The position numbers were made by a program, and so were the translations under genes. Below are positions 1-8,012 of a stretch of DNA of 64,000 nucleotides, one piece after another. The stretch comes from Paenibacillus thiaminolyticus. Its GTDB lineage: Bacteria; Bacillota; Bacilli; Paenibacillales; Paenibacillaceae. The notes under the pieces were generated by a model. The model was given only the letters and a program-made list of their open reading frames with translations. It was not told where the DNA came from and did no database searches. The number at the start of each line of letters is the position of its first letter. Within the stretch, counting starts at the first letter, position 1. The DNA lies in the NCBI RefSeq assembly GCF_007066085.1, contig NZ_CP041405.1:2542001-2606000 (forward strand). The letters run 5' to 3'.

Positions 1-270
1 TACGGGGTGTCCGAATTCTCCACGAAGGAGGCCAAAGGCTACTCCAATCCGACCGTCGACAAGCTCATTCAGGAAGGGTTGGGCACGTTGGATACCGAGA
101 AGCGGAAGGAGATTTACAAAAAGCTGTATCAGGAGCTGAACGAGGATCCGCCATACATTTTTTACAGCTATTCGAAGCTGCTCTACGCCTATAACTCCCG
201 GATTCAAGGACTTGACCCGAATCCGTACCGGGGCATCGCCACGAGTCTGCCGTCGATCCGCATCGAATAG
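1..270 (+). CDS. Peptide ABC transporter substrate-binding protein, C-terminal end (partial)
   Basis: This reading frame is open from the first base of the window, so only the last 89 codons are present and the true start lies upstream. The visible part resembles the C-terminal lobe of family 5 extracellular solute-binding proteins: a helix with alternating charged residues (TEKRKEIYKKLYQELNED), then PPYIFYSYSK and a closing segment naming an N-P-Y turn. Such lipoproteins capture oligopeptides, dipeptides or nickel outside the cell and hand them to the permease. The four genes that follow on the same strand are exactly the matching permeases and ATPases, which supports the call. Ligand specificity cannot be read from this fragment. 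Confidence 0.85.
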   Translation, partial: YGVSEFSTKEAKGYSNPTVDKLIQEGLGTLDTEKRKEIYKKLYQELNEDPPYIFYSYSKLLYAYNSRIQGLDPNPYRGIATSLPSIRIE

Positions 271-278
271 AAAAGCAT

Positions 279-312
279 CCCGCCTGATGCCACCGCCGAA
301 GCCGGCGGGCGG
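279..312 (+). terminator. Intercistronic hairpin after the binding-protein gene
   Basis: A GC-rich stem (CCGCC at 293-297 with GGCGG at 304-308, extended by outer CCGCC and GGCGG repeats) sits in the 72-bp gap before the permease gene. There is no T-run, so full termination is unlikely. In such operons a hairpin here often stabilises the binding-protein message or reduces transcription of the permease genes; that role is inferred. Confidence 0.4.
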
Positions 313-342
313 ATTCATCTTTAGCCAAAGGGGGCGCATCCA

Positions 343-1296
343 TTGGGCACGTATTTGCTGAGAAGAACGCTGTATATGCTGCTTACGCTGCTGGGCGCAT
401 CCGTCCTTATTTTTGCGCTGTACGCGCTGACGCCGGGCGATTTCGTCGACAACGACATGAATCTGACCCAAGCACGCAAGCTGGCGCTGAAAGAAATGTA
501 CGGCCTGAATAAGCCGATTATCGAGCGTTATCTCATCTGGATCGGCAACGTGCTGAAAGGAGATTTCGGTTATTCTCTTCAGCATCAGCAGCCGATCACC
601 ACCCTGTTCAGCCAATATATTTGGAACTCTTTCCTGCTCGCGGCCGCTTCTACGTTCCTGACCTGGTTCATCGCCGTCATTATCGGCGTCTTGAGCGCCT
701 ATAAGCAATATTCATGGTTCGATCGGATCGTGACAATCAGCATCTTCGCGGCGATGTCCGTACCGGTGTTCTTCATCGGGCTGTTCCTCATCAAGCTGCT
801 GGCGGTCGATGCCAAGCTGCTTCCGCCAGGGGGGATGATTACAACCGGAAGCAATGCGGCCGGGCTGGCCTACATTATGGAAGTTGCGCATCATATGTTC
901 CTGCCCGTCATGGTGATGACGCTGCTTGGGACCGGCGGGCTGACCCGATATTTCCGGACGCATATGCTCGAAGCGATGAAGCAGGACTACGTGCGCACCG
1001 CGCGGGCCAAAGGAATGAAGGAGCGGGTGATTCTGTACCGCCATGCGTTGCGGAATGCAATGCTGCCAGCCATTACGCTCATCGGCTTCGAGCTGCCGGG
1101 GCTGTTCGGCGGATCGCTGATTTTAGAGAAAATCTTCAACTGGCCGGGAATCGGGCAGTTATATATGCAGTCGTTCACCATGCGGGATTATCCCTTGCTC
1201 ATGGGCTTCACGATGCTCATCGCGATCCTGACTGTTATCGGGACATTGCTGTCCGACCTGCTGTATCGCGTCGCCGATCCGCGCGTTCGGCTGTAG
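343..1296 (+). CDS. Oligopeptide/dipeptide ABC transporter permease (OppB/DppB type)
   Basis: This 317-residue protein has the standard length of OppB/DppB permeases. Six membrane segments are visible, the first at about residues 9-30, followed by the typical large extracytoplasmic loop with LKGDFGYSL. The cytoplasmic coupling (EAA-type) loop lies near residues 210-240 (DYVRTARAKGM), where it docks on the ATPase. The C-terminal ADPRVRL ending is characteristic of the family. Translation starts at TTG 343, chosen because an AAAGGGGG ribosome binding site lies about 8 bases upstream and no closer ATG exists. It is the second gene of the peptide transporter operon and is followed 16 bases later by its partner permease. 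Confidence 0.92.
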   Translation: MGTYLLRRTLYMLLTLLGASVLIFALYALTPGDFVDNDMNLTQARKLALKEMYGLNKPIIERYLIWIGNVLKGDFGYSLQHQQPITTLFSQYIWNSFLLAAASTFLTWFIAVIIGVLSAYKQYSWFDRIVTISIFAAMSVPVFFIGLFLIKLLAVDAKLLPPGGMITTGSNAAGLAYIMEVAHHMFLPVMVMTLLGTGGLTRYFRTHMLEAMKQDYVRTARAKGMKERVILYRHALRNAMLPAITLIGFELPGLFGGSLILEKIFNWPGIGQLYMQSFTMRDYPLLMGFTMLIAILTVIGTLLSDLLYRVADPRVRL

Positions 1297-1312
1297 TAAG
1301 GAGGAATCGATC

Positions 1313-2263
1313 ATGACCAATTTATCGATGACAGGGAAATTATCACGCCGGCGTTCCGTCTCTCAGCCAACGGCGAGGCCCTCGCTCTGGAGCCAGTCGC
1401 TCCAGCGGCTGCAGCGCAATAAGCTGGCGCTAAGCGGGTTGGCGGTCATTGCTTTCATGTTCGCGGCCTGCTTCATCGGTCCCCTCTTCTCGCCCTATGC
1501 GGCAGGCAAAGTGAATCTGGCCGTCATGAATCAGGCGCCCAGCGCGGCGCACTGGCTCGGGACCGATCATTTGGGCCGCGATGTGCTCACCCGCCTGCTG
1601 CAGGCCGGACGCATCTCCTTGACGGTCGGGCTGGCCTCCATGGTGCTATCGGTCCTCATCGGCACCGTTCTTGGCGCGATCGCAGGCTATTACCGCGGCA
1701 TGGTCGATCAGTTGATTATGCGAACCGCGGATCTGCTGATGACCATTCCCGGCCTGCCGCTGCTGTTCATTATCGGCGCCATTCTGTCCGAATGGAAGGT
1801 GCCGACCGACTACCGGCTATACATTGTCATGCTAATGCTCAGCCTCGTCGGATGGCCGGGGCTCGCCCGGCTCGTGCGCGGAGAACTGCTCAGCCTGCGG
1901 GAACGGGACTTCATGCAGGCGGCGGAGGCGCTCGGACTGAACGACCGCCGTAAGCTGTTCCACCATCTCCTGCCGAATCTGTTCCCTCTGTTGATCGTCG
2001 TGGCGACGCTCAGCACGGGCGGAGCGATTCTGAGCGAATCGGTGCTCAGCTACTTCGGCCTCGGCGTTATGCCGCCCACCCCGACATGGGGCAATATGAT
2101 CGATGCCGCGAATTCGATCATCGATTTCGAGAAGCGGCCTTGGCTCTGGATCCCGCCGGGATTGGCCATCTTCGTCACGGTCATGTCCATCAACATCTTC
2201 GGAGACGGCTTGCGGGACGCGCTCGATCCGAAGCAAAAGCGACAAGCGGAGGGTAGCTCATGA
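1313..2263 (+). CDS. Oligopeptide/dipeptide ABC transporter permease (OppC/DppC type)
   Basis: At 316 residues this is a normal OppC/DppC permease. It starts with a basic cytoplasmic tail of about 45 residues, then a first membrane helix and an extracytoplasmic loop holding the family marker HWLGTDHLGRDV (about residues 80-92). The coupling loop REDFMQ/AEALGL is near residues 197-211 and is followed by HHLLPN, another family hallmark. The ATG start at 1313 has an AAGGAGG site 7 bases upstream. The stop overlaps the ATG of the next gene (ATGA), indicating translational coupling within the operon. It pairs with the preceding permease to form the channel. Confidence 0.93.
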   Translation: MTNLSMTGKLSRRRSVSQPTARPSLWSQSLQRLQRNKLALSGLAVIAFMFAACFIGPLFSPYAAGKVNLAVMNQAPSAAHWLGTDHLGRDVLTRLLQAGRISLTVGLASMVLSVLIGTVLGAIAGYYRGMVDQLIMRTADLLMTIPGLPLLFIIGAILSEWKVPTDYRLYIVMLMLSLVGWPGLARLVRGELLSLRERDFMQAAEALGLNDRRKLFHHLLPNLFPLLIVVATLSTGGAILSESVLSYFGLGVMPPTPTWGNMIDAANSIIDFEKRPWLWIPPGLAIFVTVMSINIFGDGLRDALDPKQKRQAEGSS

Positions 2264-3258
2264 ATGCACTGCTCGACATCCGGAAGTTAAGCACTTATTT
2301 CTATACAGGGGAAGGCATCGTCAAAGCCGTCGATGATGTCAGCCTGCGCATCAAGGAAGGAGAGACGGTCTGCGTCGTCGGGGAATCGGGCTGCGGCAAA
2401 AGCGTGACCGCGATGTCGATCATGGGGCTGCTTCCCGAGCCGTCAGGGCGAGTCGTCTCCGGCGAAATCCGCTTCGACGGCCAGGACATCAGGCATTGGA
2501 GCAAGGAGCAACTGCGGCGGCTGCGCGGCAACGAGATCGCCATCGTATTCCAGGAGCCGATGTCGGCCATGAATCCGGTGCTGACCATCGGCAAACAGAT
2601 GACCGAACCGCTGCGGGGGCATCTTCATCTGAAGGAGGCCGCTGCACGGGCCAAGGCGGTTGAGCTGCTCCAACTCGTCGGCATTCCCCGGGCTGAAGCG
2701 ATCTTGAACGCCTACCCGCATGAGTTAAGCGGAGGAATGCTGCAGCGCGTCATGATCGCGACCGCTTTGGCGTGCGGCCCCCGCCTGCTCATCGCCGACG
2801 AACCGACTACAGCCCTCGATGTCACCATTCAGGCGCAAATTCTCGATATTTTGCATCAGGTGAAGGAGGAGATGCAGACGGCGATCCTGCTGATTACGCA
2901 TGATCTGGGCATCGTGGCCGAGATGGCGGACTATGTCGTCGTCATGTATGCCGGCAAAATCGTGGAGGAGGCCCCGGTCGAGGAGCTGTTCGAGCACCCT
3001 CAGCACCCCTACACCAAGGGGCTGCTCCGATCCAAGCCGGTGCTGCATCAGCGGCGAAAGACGCTCTATTCCATACCGGGCCAGGTGCCCAATCCGCTGG
3101 AGCTGGGCTCGTCCTGTTACTTCTATGACCGCTGCGATCAGCGGACGGAATCATGCCGGACAGCCCATCCCGAATTGCGCCGCACAGCGCCGGATCATCA
3201 TGTCGCCTGCTGGCTGTGCGGGGAAAGGGAGGAACACCATGAGCGAAGCATTGATTGA
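2260..3258 (+). CDS. Oligopeptide/dipeptide ABC transporter ATPase (OppD/DppD type)
   Basis: This 332-residue ATPase energises the peptide importer from the cytoplasmic side. Walker A is GESGCGKS (about residues 41-48), the ABC signature is LSGGMLQR (about 157-164; Leu replaces the more common Arg), and Walker B is LLIADEPT followed by TALDVTIQ. The C-terminal third carries the oligopeptide-ATPase extension with the conserved cysteines in SSCYFYDRC and two more downstream, a pattern known to bind an iron-sulphur cluster in some family members. The ATG overlaps the previous stop codon; GGAGGG precedes it. The gene overlaps the next one by 20 bases, as expected for an operon whose two ATPases act as a heterodimer. 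Confidence 0.93.
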   Translation: MNALLDIRKLSTYFYTGEGIVKAVDDVSLRIKEGETVCVVGESGCGKSVTAMSIMGLLPEPSGRVVSGEIRFDGQDIRHWSKEQLRRLRGNEIAIVFQEPMSAMNPVLTIGKQMTEPLRGHLHLKEAAARAKAVELLQLVGIPRAEAILNAYPHELSGGMLQRVMIATALACGPRLLIADEPTTALDVTIQAQILDILHQVKEEMQTAILLITHDLGIVAEMADYVVVMYAGKIVEEAPVEELFEHPQHPYTKGLLRSKPVLHQRRKTLYSIPGQVPNPLELGSSCYFYDRCDQRTESCRTAHPELRRTAPDHHVACWLCGEREEHHERSID

Positions 3259-4204
3259 AGTTCACCGCCTGAAAAAATATTATCCCGTTCGCGCAGGCCT
3301 GTTCAACCGCACCGTTAACCACGTCAAGGCGGTCGATGATATCAGCTTCTCGATCTACCCGGGCGAAACGTTCGGCCTCGTCGGCGAATCCGGCAGCGGC
3401 AAGAGCACGGCCGGGCGGGCTATCCTGCGGCTGACCGACAAGACCGCAGGCGATATCCGGTATCAAGGGACCGACATCCATCAGTTGTCCCGTACGGACA
3501 TGCGCCGGCTGCGCCCCGAACTGCAGTTCATCTTCCAGGATCCGTACAGTTCGCTGAATCCGCGAATGCGCATCGGCGATGCGATCGGCGAGGCGCTTCT
3601 GCAGCACGGGCTGGCCGCCAAGGAAGAGCTCCGGGATCGGGTGGAGGACATCCTATCCGTATGCGGCATGGCGGCCTATCATTATGACCGGTACCCCCAT
3701 GAATTTTCCGGGGGGCAGCGCCAGAGGATCGGCATCGCCCGAGCTATCATCCTGGAGCCCCGCTTCATTGTCGCTGATGAGCCGGTATCCGCGCTGGATG
3801 TGTCCATACAGGCGCAGATTATCAATCTTTTCCGCCAGCTGCAGGAAGAGAGAGGACTGACCTATCTGTTCATCTCGCATGATCTGAGCGTCGTCGAGCA
3901 TTTATGCTCCCGGATCGGCGTCATGTACTTGGGCTCGCTTGTCGAGCTTGCGCCGCGGGATGAACTGTTCCGCCAACCGCTCCATCCGTATACCCAGGCG
4001 CTGCTGTCGGCCATCCCGATCCCCGATCCGAAGCGCAAACGGTCGCGGATCGTGCTTCGCGGCGACATCCCGAGCCCGGTCAATCCCCCCTCCGGCTGCA
4101 AATTCCACACCCGCTGCCCGGCCGCCAAGGACATATGCCGTCAGGAGACGCCCCTGTTCCGGGAGGCGGGCAGTCAGCATTATGCCGCATGCCACCTTAT
4201 CTGA
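3239..4204 (+). CDS. Oligopeptide/dipeptide ABC transporter ATPase (OppF/DppF type)
   Basis: This is the second ATPase of the peptide importer, 321 residues. The frame stays open far upstream (to about 2900), but the ATG at 3239 is the right start: GGGAGG lies 6 bases before it and the protein then begins at the usual place for OppF. Walker A is GESGSGKS (about residues 48-55), the signature SGGQRQR is near 157, and Walker B FIVADEPVSALD near 175. The C-terminal extension contains GCKFHTRCP and a second cysteine pair. The N-terminal KYYPVRAGLF segment is typical of OppF/DppF rather than OppD. It is the last gene of the operon. Confidence 0.93.
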   Translation: MSEALIEVHRLKKYYPVRAGLFNRTVNHVKAVDDISFSIYPGETFGLVGESGSGKSTAGRAILRLTDKTAGDIRYQGTDIHQLSRTDMRRLRPELQFIFQDPYSSLNPRMRIGDAIGEALLQHGLAAKEELRDRVEDILSVCGMAAYHYDRYPHEFSGGQRQRIGIARAIILEPRFIVADEPVSALDVSIQAQIINLFRQLQEERGLTYLFISHDLSVVEHLCSRIGVMYLGSLVELAPRDELFRQPLHPYTQALLSAIPIPDPKRKRSRIVLRGDIPSPVNPPSGCKFHTRCPAAKDICRQETPLFREAGSQHYAACHLI

Positions 4205-4207
4205 GCA

Positions 4208-4243
4208 GACAGAGGGAAAGGGGGAGTGCCCCCCTCTTCTGTC
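4208..4243 (+). terminator. Hairpin after the peptide transporter operon
   Basis: An imperfect inverted repeat begins 4 bases after the last stop codon: GACAGA...GGGGG pairs with CCCCCC...CTGTC around the loop AGTG. It is GC-rich and well placed for an operon end, but lacks a clear T-run, so termination is probable rather than certain. Confidence 0.5.
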
Positions 4244-4266
4244 CTCCAATTGTGGAATATGAGGAA

Positions 4267-4331
4267 AAATGTCTTTCAAATGGAGGACACTTTTTTGAGA
4301 GAGAGATCTATTCTATTATGGCGCCCCGCTA
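4267..4331 (+). repeat. Dispersed repeat, copy 1 (second copy at 55684)
   Basis: The stretch beginning AAATGtCTTTCAAATgG and continuing GGACACT, then GAGAT and TTCT, matches 55684-55743 in the same orientation over about 60 bases at roughly 70 percent identity by eye. Neither copy is within a gene. The function is unknown. Confidence 0.5.
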
Positions 4332-4565
4332 CTATATATGCAGCTATCATTCTCCCCAATCGCTATATATGGACATCCGTCCCTTCAGAACAATATCCCC
4401 CTCCTTGTCCGCCTTTGTATAGACAAACTCGCCCTTTATCCACTCTGAGTGAACAAAGAAATCATCTACCCTTCCGTCATAAGCACTATGGCATCAGCCC
4501 TTATATTCATTCCTCCATCTGAAAAAGAGAGAATAAAATGTCGTCCCGCATTACCCTGGTCAAGT

Positions 4566-6425
4566 TCAGCAATGAAACTGAAAAACCGTGCCGGCCACCG
4601 AAAAGCGATCCCCGCTCTGTAATGGGTACAGCTTATAGGGAATAATCGGCTCCCCCTCCAGCTCGGTTCCGTTGCGCGATCCGAGATCGCGGATCGCCAC
4701 TGCGCCATCGTCATCCTGAACCAGCTCACAGTGATGCTTCGATACGCCCGCACTGGCTTCACGCCACTGCACCCCTTGTTCCGAGCGGCCAATCACGAAG
4801 GGAAAGGCCAGGGAGATTCGTTCAACAGCGGCACGGCGATCACGGCCTGCAGCATGCGGCTGACCTCCGTGGACGCGATCCACGGCTGCTGCTGCTTCCT
4901 TCGGAATACCCATCCCTCCGGCTCCCGCACTTCCGCCCAGCTCTCCCAACCTCTGCAAATAAGGCGCGAAGCGCTCCCCTTCTCGCAAGTCCGTATCGAT
5001 GCCGGGCCTTTGTCCAAGGACGACCGTCGCTTCGGAGCCGGAACAGTCGAGCAAGGATGTGTGCATAGGGAGCTCAGCGTAGAAGGAATCCATCCGCGAC
5101 CCATCAGGCATTGAAAGTTGTTCATTGCCCGCTACCTGCGGGAAGTTGTTATATTCCCGTGGCTGGCGATCACAATCCGCGGCTGGACGAACGCCCTGCG
5201 CCCCAGCCAGGGGAACGGCATCCGCTCCTGCCAGGCGAACACCATGCCTCCCAGCCGGGTGAACGGCATCTGCCGCAGCTGGTTCGCCCTCTGCCTGGAG
5301 CTCCAGCTTCATCCATTCCGGCCGCAGCAGCTCATCCCCGGAGTGCTGCCCAGGGAATGAAACTTCCGGTCCTTCCGCCGCAGATGAAGCGTCGCTCTCC
5401 CGGCGGGCGAGCATTCCCGGAATGCGGGGCAACATTCCTGATATCCAGGCGGCCCCCAATGCAACGGCTCCCACGCTGATGCCAACCGAGATAAGCAGCG
5501 TATTCAGGCCTGGATTGTCCATATAGATATATCTCCAGGCCAGCGCAGCCGTCACGATGGCGGCGCCTCCGGCCGCATAATAGCTCTTACCGGAAGGTAT
5601 TCCCCTGGTATCCGGAACGGTATCCTCGTCCTCTCCCCGAATCGTCTCGGCTCCTTCCTGGACCGGGACGCCCGCCGCAGACGGGAAAGGTCCGGAAGCA
5701 GCCGGTTCATGAAGGGATCCGGATCGTTCATTATCGTCCCCCGGCCACCTCGAGCAACCGATGCCTGCATCCGGCGGAGACATGCTTGCCATCCCCTCGG
5801 GAAGCCGTTGGCTGACCGGGCGTTCTGCTTCCATCCCGCTTGTTCCGGCAATGAGGGATTGCAGCAGCTTCCGTACCTCGGCGAGGGAATTGTCCTCCTG
5901 GGACAAGCATTGAACCAGCCGCTGGAATCCGTCTCCATTCCACTGGGTAACATGGGTGGAGAGCAGAATGCCCAGCCTGCGCAGACCGTCCATGCCCGCC
6001 CGCGGCTGCAGCGGTTCCAACAACGGCAGGTAGGCGACATGCAATCCTCCGTCGACGGCTTGTTCGTCGACAAACACGCATTCCTCATGCAGAAGCACAT
6101 GATCCGGATGTAGCATGTAGGCCCGGCAATTCTCCAAAATGCGAACCAATTGCAGCATCCACTCAAAATATTGACTTGAAGTCATTCGCATGCTTCTTAG
6201 AGCCTGCTTGAGCATTCGTTTGCCGCTGATATCATACACAAAAGAAAGCTCCAGATCGAGTTCCCGGATATCTAGGCGAAGGAAATGCGGCACCCGGTTA
6301 TAGGTCAGCATCTTGGCTTGATGCGGATCCAGCGCTTCGGATGGAACGGGATTATCGCGGGTCAGCATCATGCCCATTCTTTCTTCCAGAATAAATTGAA
6401 CCCGGTAACCGTAAATGAGGTTCAC
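4566..6425 (-). CDS. FHA-domain membrane protein of the Tad pilus operon (DUF6382-like N-terminus)
   Basis: This is a 619-residue, three-part protein. Residues 1-190 or so form a soluble domain resembling DUF6382, which in Paenibacillus is typically joined to FHA domains. A Ser/Glu/Gly-rich linker leads to two membrane helices near residues 281-300 and 310-335. After a second low-complexity linker an FHA domain closes the protein (about 541-615), with the phosphothreonine-binding signature residues in FVIGRS, SKHH and LGSRNGT. The start is GTG with AGGAAGGAG just upstream. It is the last gene of the Tad operon, 24 bases after the prepilin peptidase. The FHA face probably reads Thr phosphorylation, linking pilus activity to a Ser/Thr kinase; no such kinase gene is in the window. 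Confidence 0.8.
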   Translation of the reverse strand: MNLIYGYRVQFILEERMGMMLTRDNPVPSEALDPHQAKMLTYNRVPHFLRLDIRELDLELSFVYDISGKRMLKQALRSMRMTSSQYFEWMLQLVRILENCRAYMLHPDHVLLHEECVFVDEQAVDGGLHVAYLPLLEPLQPRAGMDGLRRLGILLSTHVTQWNGDGFQRLVQCLSQEDNSLAEVRKLLQSLIAGTSGMEAERPVSQRLPEGMASMSPPDAGIGCSRWPGDDNERSGSLHEPAASGPFPSAAGVPVQEGAETIRGEDEDTVPDTRGIPSGKSYYAAGGAAIVTAALAWRYIYMDNPGLNTLLISVGISVGAVALGAAWISGMLPRIPGMLARRESDASSAAEGPEVSFPGQHSGDELLRPEWMKLELQAEGEPAAADAVHPAGRHGVRLAGADAVPLAGAQGVRPAADCDRQPREYNNFPQVAGNEQLSMPDGSRMDSFYAELPMHTSLLDCSGSEATVVLGQRPGIDTDLREGERFAPYLQRLGELGGSAGAGGMGIPKEAAAAVDRVHGGQPHAAGRDRRAAVERISLAFPFVIGRSEQGVQWREASAGVSKHHCELVQDDDGAVAIRDLGSRNGTELEGEPIIPYKLYPLQSGDRFSVAGTVFQFHC

Positions 6426-6449
6426 GCTCCTTCCTGTTCGAATGGGTCA

Positions 6450-6971
6450 TCACCCGGGGGAGAGCACGGTCAGGTAAGCCGTAAGCGCTCCCGGCAGTAC
6501 GGCCCACATGAAAGGAAAGGTTGCTTGCCTCCCGGCTTCCGCCTGAACGGGAGCTAAGGAGCGAAGCAGCCAACTGCTCGCCAGCACAGGCCACCAGCCG
6601 CGAAGTCTCCCGCTGCGGCCGCATAGCATAATGCATGCCGCGATGAGCCCGCCATACAAAATTGAAAAGATAACGATTTGCCAAGTCAAATAGACTCCCG
6701 TCAGTGCGCCAATGGCTGCAAACAGCTTCACGTCCCCGCCCCCGACGGCCTTCATGATGTACAGGAGCAGCATGATTCCGAACCCGCATCCCGCTCCGAG
6801 ACCGCTAAAAGCAAGCCCCTGCCATCCATTCGCGGCACCGTGAATGATGAACCCGGCGGCAGCGGCAAGCATCGTCAGCCGATTCGGTATTTTATGCGTG
6901 CGCACATCGGCAGCAAACGCGGCGAGCAGCAGCACCCCGCATGTCCATATCGCACCATCCATCGTGTTCAT
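6450..6971 (-). CDS. Prepilin peptidase, A24 family (CpaA/TadV type)
   Basis: This 173-residue polytopic membrane protease is the short CpaA/TadV form, lacking the methyltransferase domain of the longer PilD enzymes. Both catalytic aspartates are visible: Asp22 in AADVRTHKIPN and Asp80 in the GGGDVK motif. It cleaves the leader of the Flp pilin and probably also of the TadE-like pseudopilins encoded in the same operon. The ATG start is preceded by AGGGAG at a 7-base distance. It lies 50 bases after the second TadE-like gene and 24 bases before the FHA gene, so it is co-transcribed with both. Confidence 0.92.
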   Translation of the reverse strand: MNTMDGAIWTCGVLLLAAFAADVRTHKIPNRLTMLAAAAGFIIHGAANGWQGLAFSGLGAGCGFGIMLLLYIMKAVGGGDVKLFAAIGALTGVYLTWQIVIFSILYGGLIAACIMLCGRSGRLRGWWPVLASSWLLRSLAPVQAEAGRQATFPFMWAVLPGALTAYLTVLSPG

Positions 6972-7021
6972 CGCTTTCTCCCTTCTATCATCCGCTTCAG
7001 TCCGCTTCTAGCCGCAACGCG

Positions 7022-7972
7022 TTATTTTACCTCAAAAGCCCGTTCAGCGCTTCGCCCGTCCTCCGTCTTCACGGCCAGCCGCCATGTTCCTGTGGTCGTA
7101 TTGCCCGAGACATGCCATTCCCACGTAACGAGGCCATCCGCATCGGCGGTTGCCCAGCCGACATGCTTCGCCTGGCTCTTGCCGCTCTTGTAGAAGACGA
7201 CCAGCTCCACCCGCTCATTCGGCTCCGCCTTGGCGATCAGCCGGGCTTTTCTGCCGGGAAGAAGCGGCTCGGGCGTCAGCTCCACCAAGGCCGGCGCCGG
7301 CTTGCTCGACGAATTGGTGCCCGAATCAGACGGGGCCGGCCCGTCTCCGACCCAGACTCGCTCAACGGCTCGCGCGGACAACGTCAGCGTCGTGTTCAGG
7401 AACGGAACGCGCATCGGTAAATCATAAGCGACCTCGATCGCGAAGTAAGGATCGATCTTCTTATCCAGATCCGGGAGCTTCATATGCGTGACCCGAAGCC
7501 GCTCCTCTCTCAGCACGCCCTGAACGCCATACCGGACAAGCATTGGCTTGACCACCGTCTCGGCGAGGCGAGCCTGGCCCCATTCCCCTGCCGCCTCCGC
7601 CTGCCGGGCAGCCCACTCCGTGCCGTCCTGCACCCATTCGCTGACAGGCTTCGGCAGCGCGCTCCCGAAGGATCGACCGAATTCCTGCACCGTCATCTTC
7701 ATTCTCTGGGCCGGAGGCAGCCACTTGCCCGGCTCCCCCGAACGATCTCCATCCGCACTAACGGACTGGACGGCCAGCAGACTGACAGGATACAAATGGG
7801 CGGATACCTGCTTCACGGCATTCATGGCAGCTGACTGCAGAGACGTCGCGATGACGGCGGCCTGAATCATGAACACGAAGAACATGAATACGAGCAGCAC
7901 CATCGGCAGCAGCAAAGCCGCTTCAACCGTAATGCTTCCGCGCCAGTCACCGAACAGGCTGCGGTACGGCAT
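7022..7972 (-). CDS. TadE-like pseudopilin with C-terminal extension
   Basis: The proposed protein is 316 residues. The N-terminus carries the TadE hallmark WRGSITVEAALLLP (about residues 9-22), a prepilin-peptidase-like site with the conserved Glu, followed by one hydrophobic helix. A long extracytoplasmic region follows, ending in a beta-rich domain of about 90 residues (from ALVELTPEP) that looks like an immunoglobulin-type fold. The frame is open to 8086, inside the upstream gene; ATG 7972 was preferred because it leaves a complete TadE leader, although no strong ribosome binding site precedes it, so the start is uncertain. It is one of two TadE-type genes in the operon and is probably a minor pilin. 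Confidence 0.75.
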   Translation of the reverse strand: MPYRSLFGDWRGSITVEAALLLPMVLLVFMFFVFMIQAAVIATSLQSAAMNAVKQVSAHLYPVSLLAVQSVSADGDRSGEPGKWLPPAQRMKMTVQEFGRSFGSALPKPVSEWVQDGTEWAARQAEAAGEWGQARLAETVVKPMLVRYGVQGVLREERLRVTHMKLPDLDKKIDPYFAIEVAYDLPMRVPFLNTTLTLSARAVERVWVGDGPAPSDSGTNSSSKPAPALVELTPEPLLPGRKARLIAKAEPNERVELVVFYKSGKSQAKHVGWATADADGLVTWEWHVSGNTTTGTWRLAVKTEDGRSAERAFEVK

Positions 7973-8012
7973 CGGGCGCGCCCGCCGTAGAGATGCCGGA
8001 GCAAGTCTGCCT

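Larger units (their letters stand above)
4205..4565. other. Gene-free gap between convergent operons
   Basis: No credible gene lies in these 361 bases. They hold the hairpin at 4208-4243 and one copy of a dispersed repeat at 4267-4331. From about 4335 the sequence is AT-rich with tatata stretches. No terminator was recognised for the minus-strand pilus operon that ends at 4566. Confidence 0.6.

Noticed and set aside
2900..3238. Upstream extension of the OppF-type gene
   Set aside because: It lies inside the OppD gene in another frame, and ATG 3239 has a good ribosome binding site and gives the family N-terminus.
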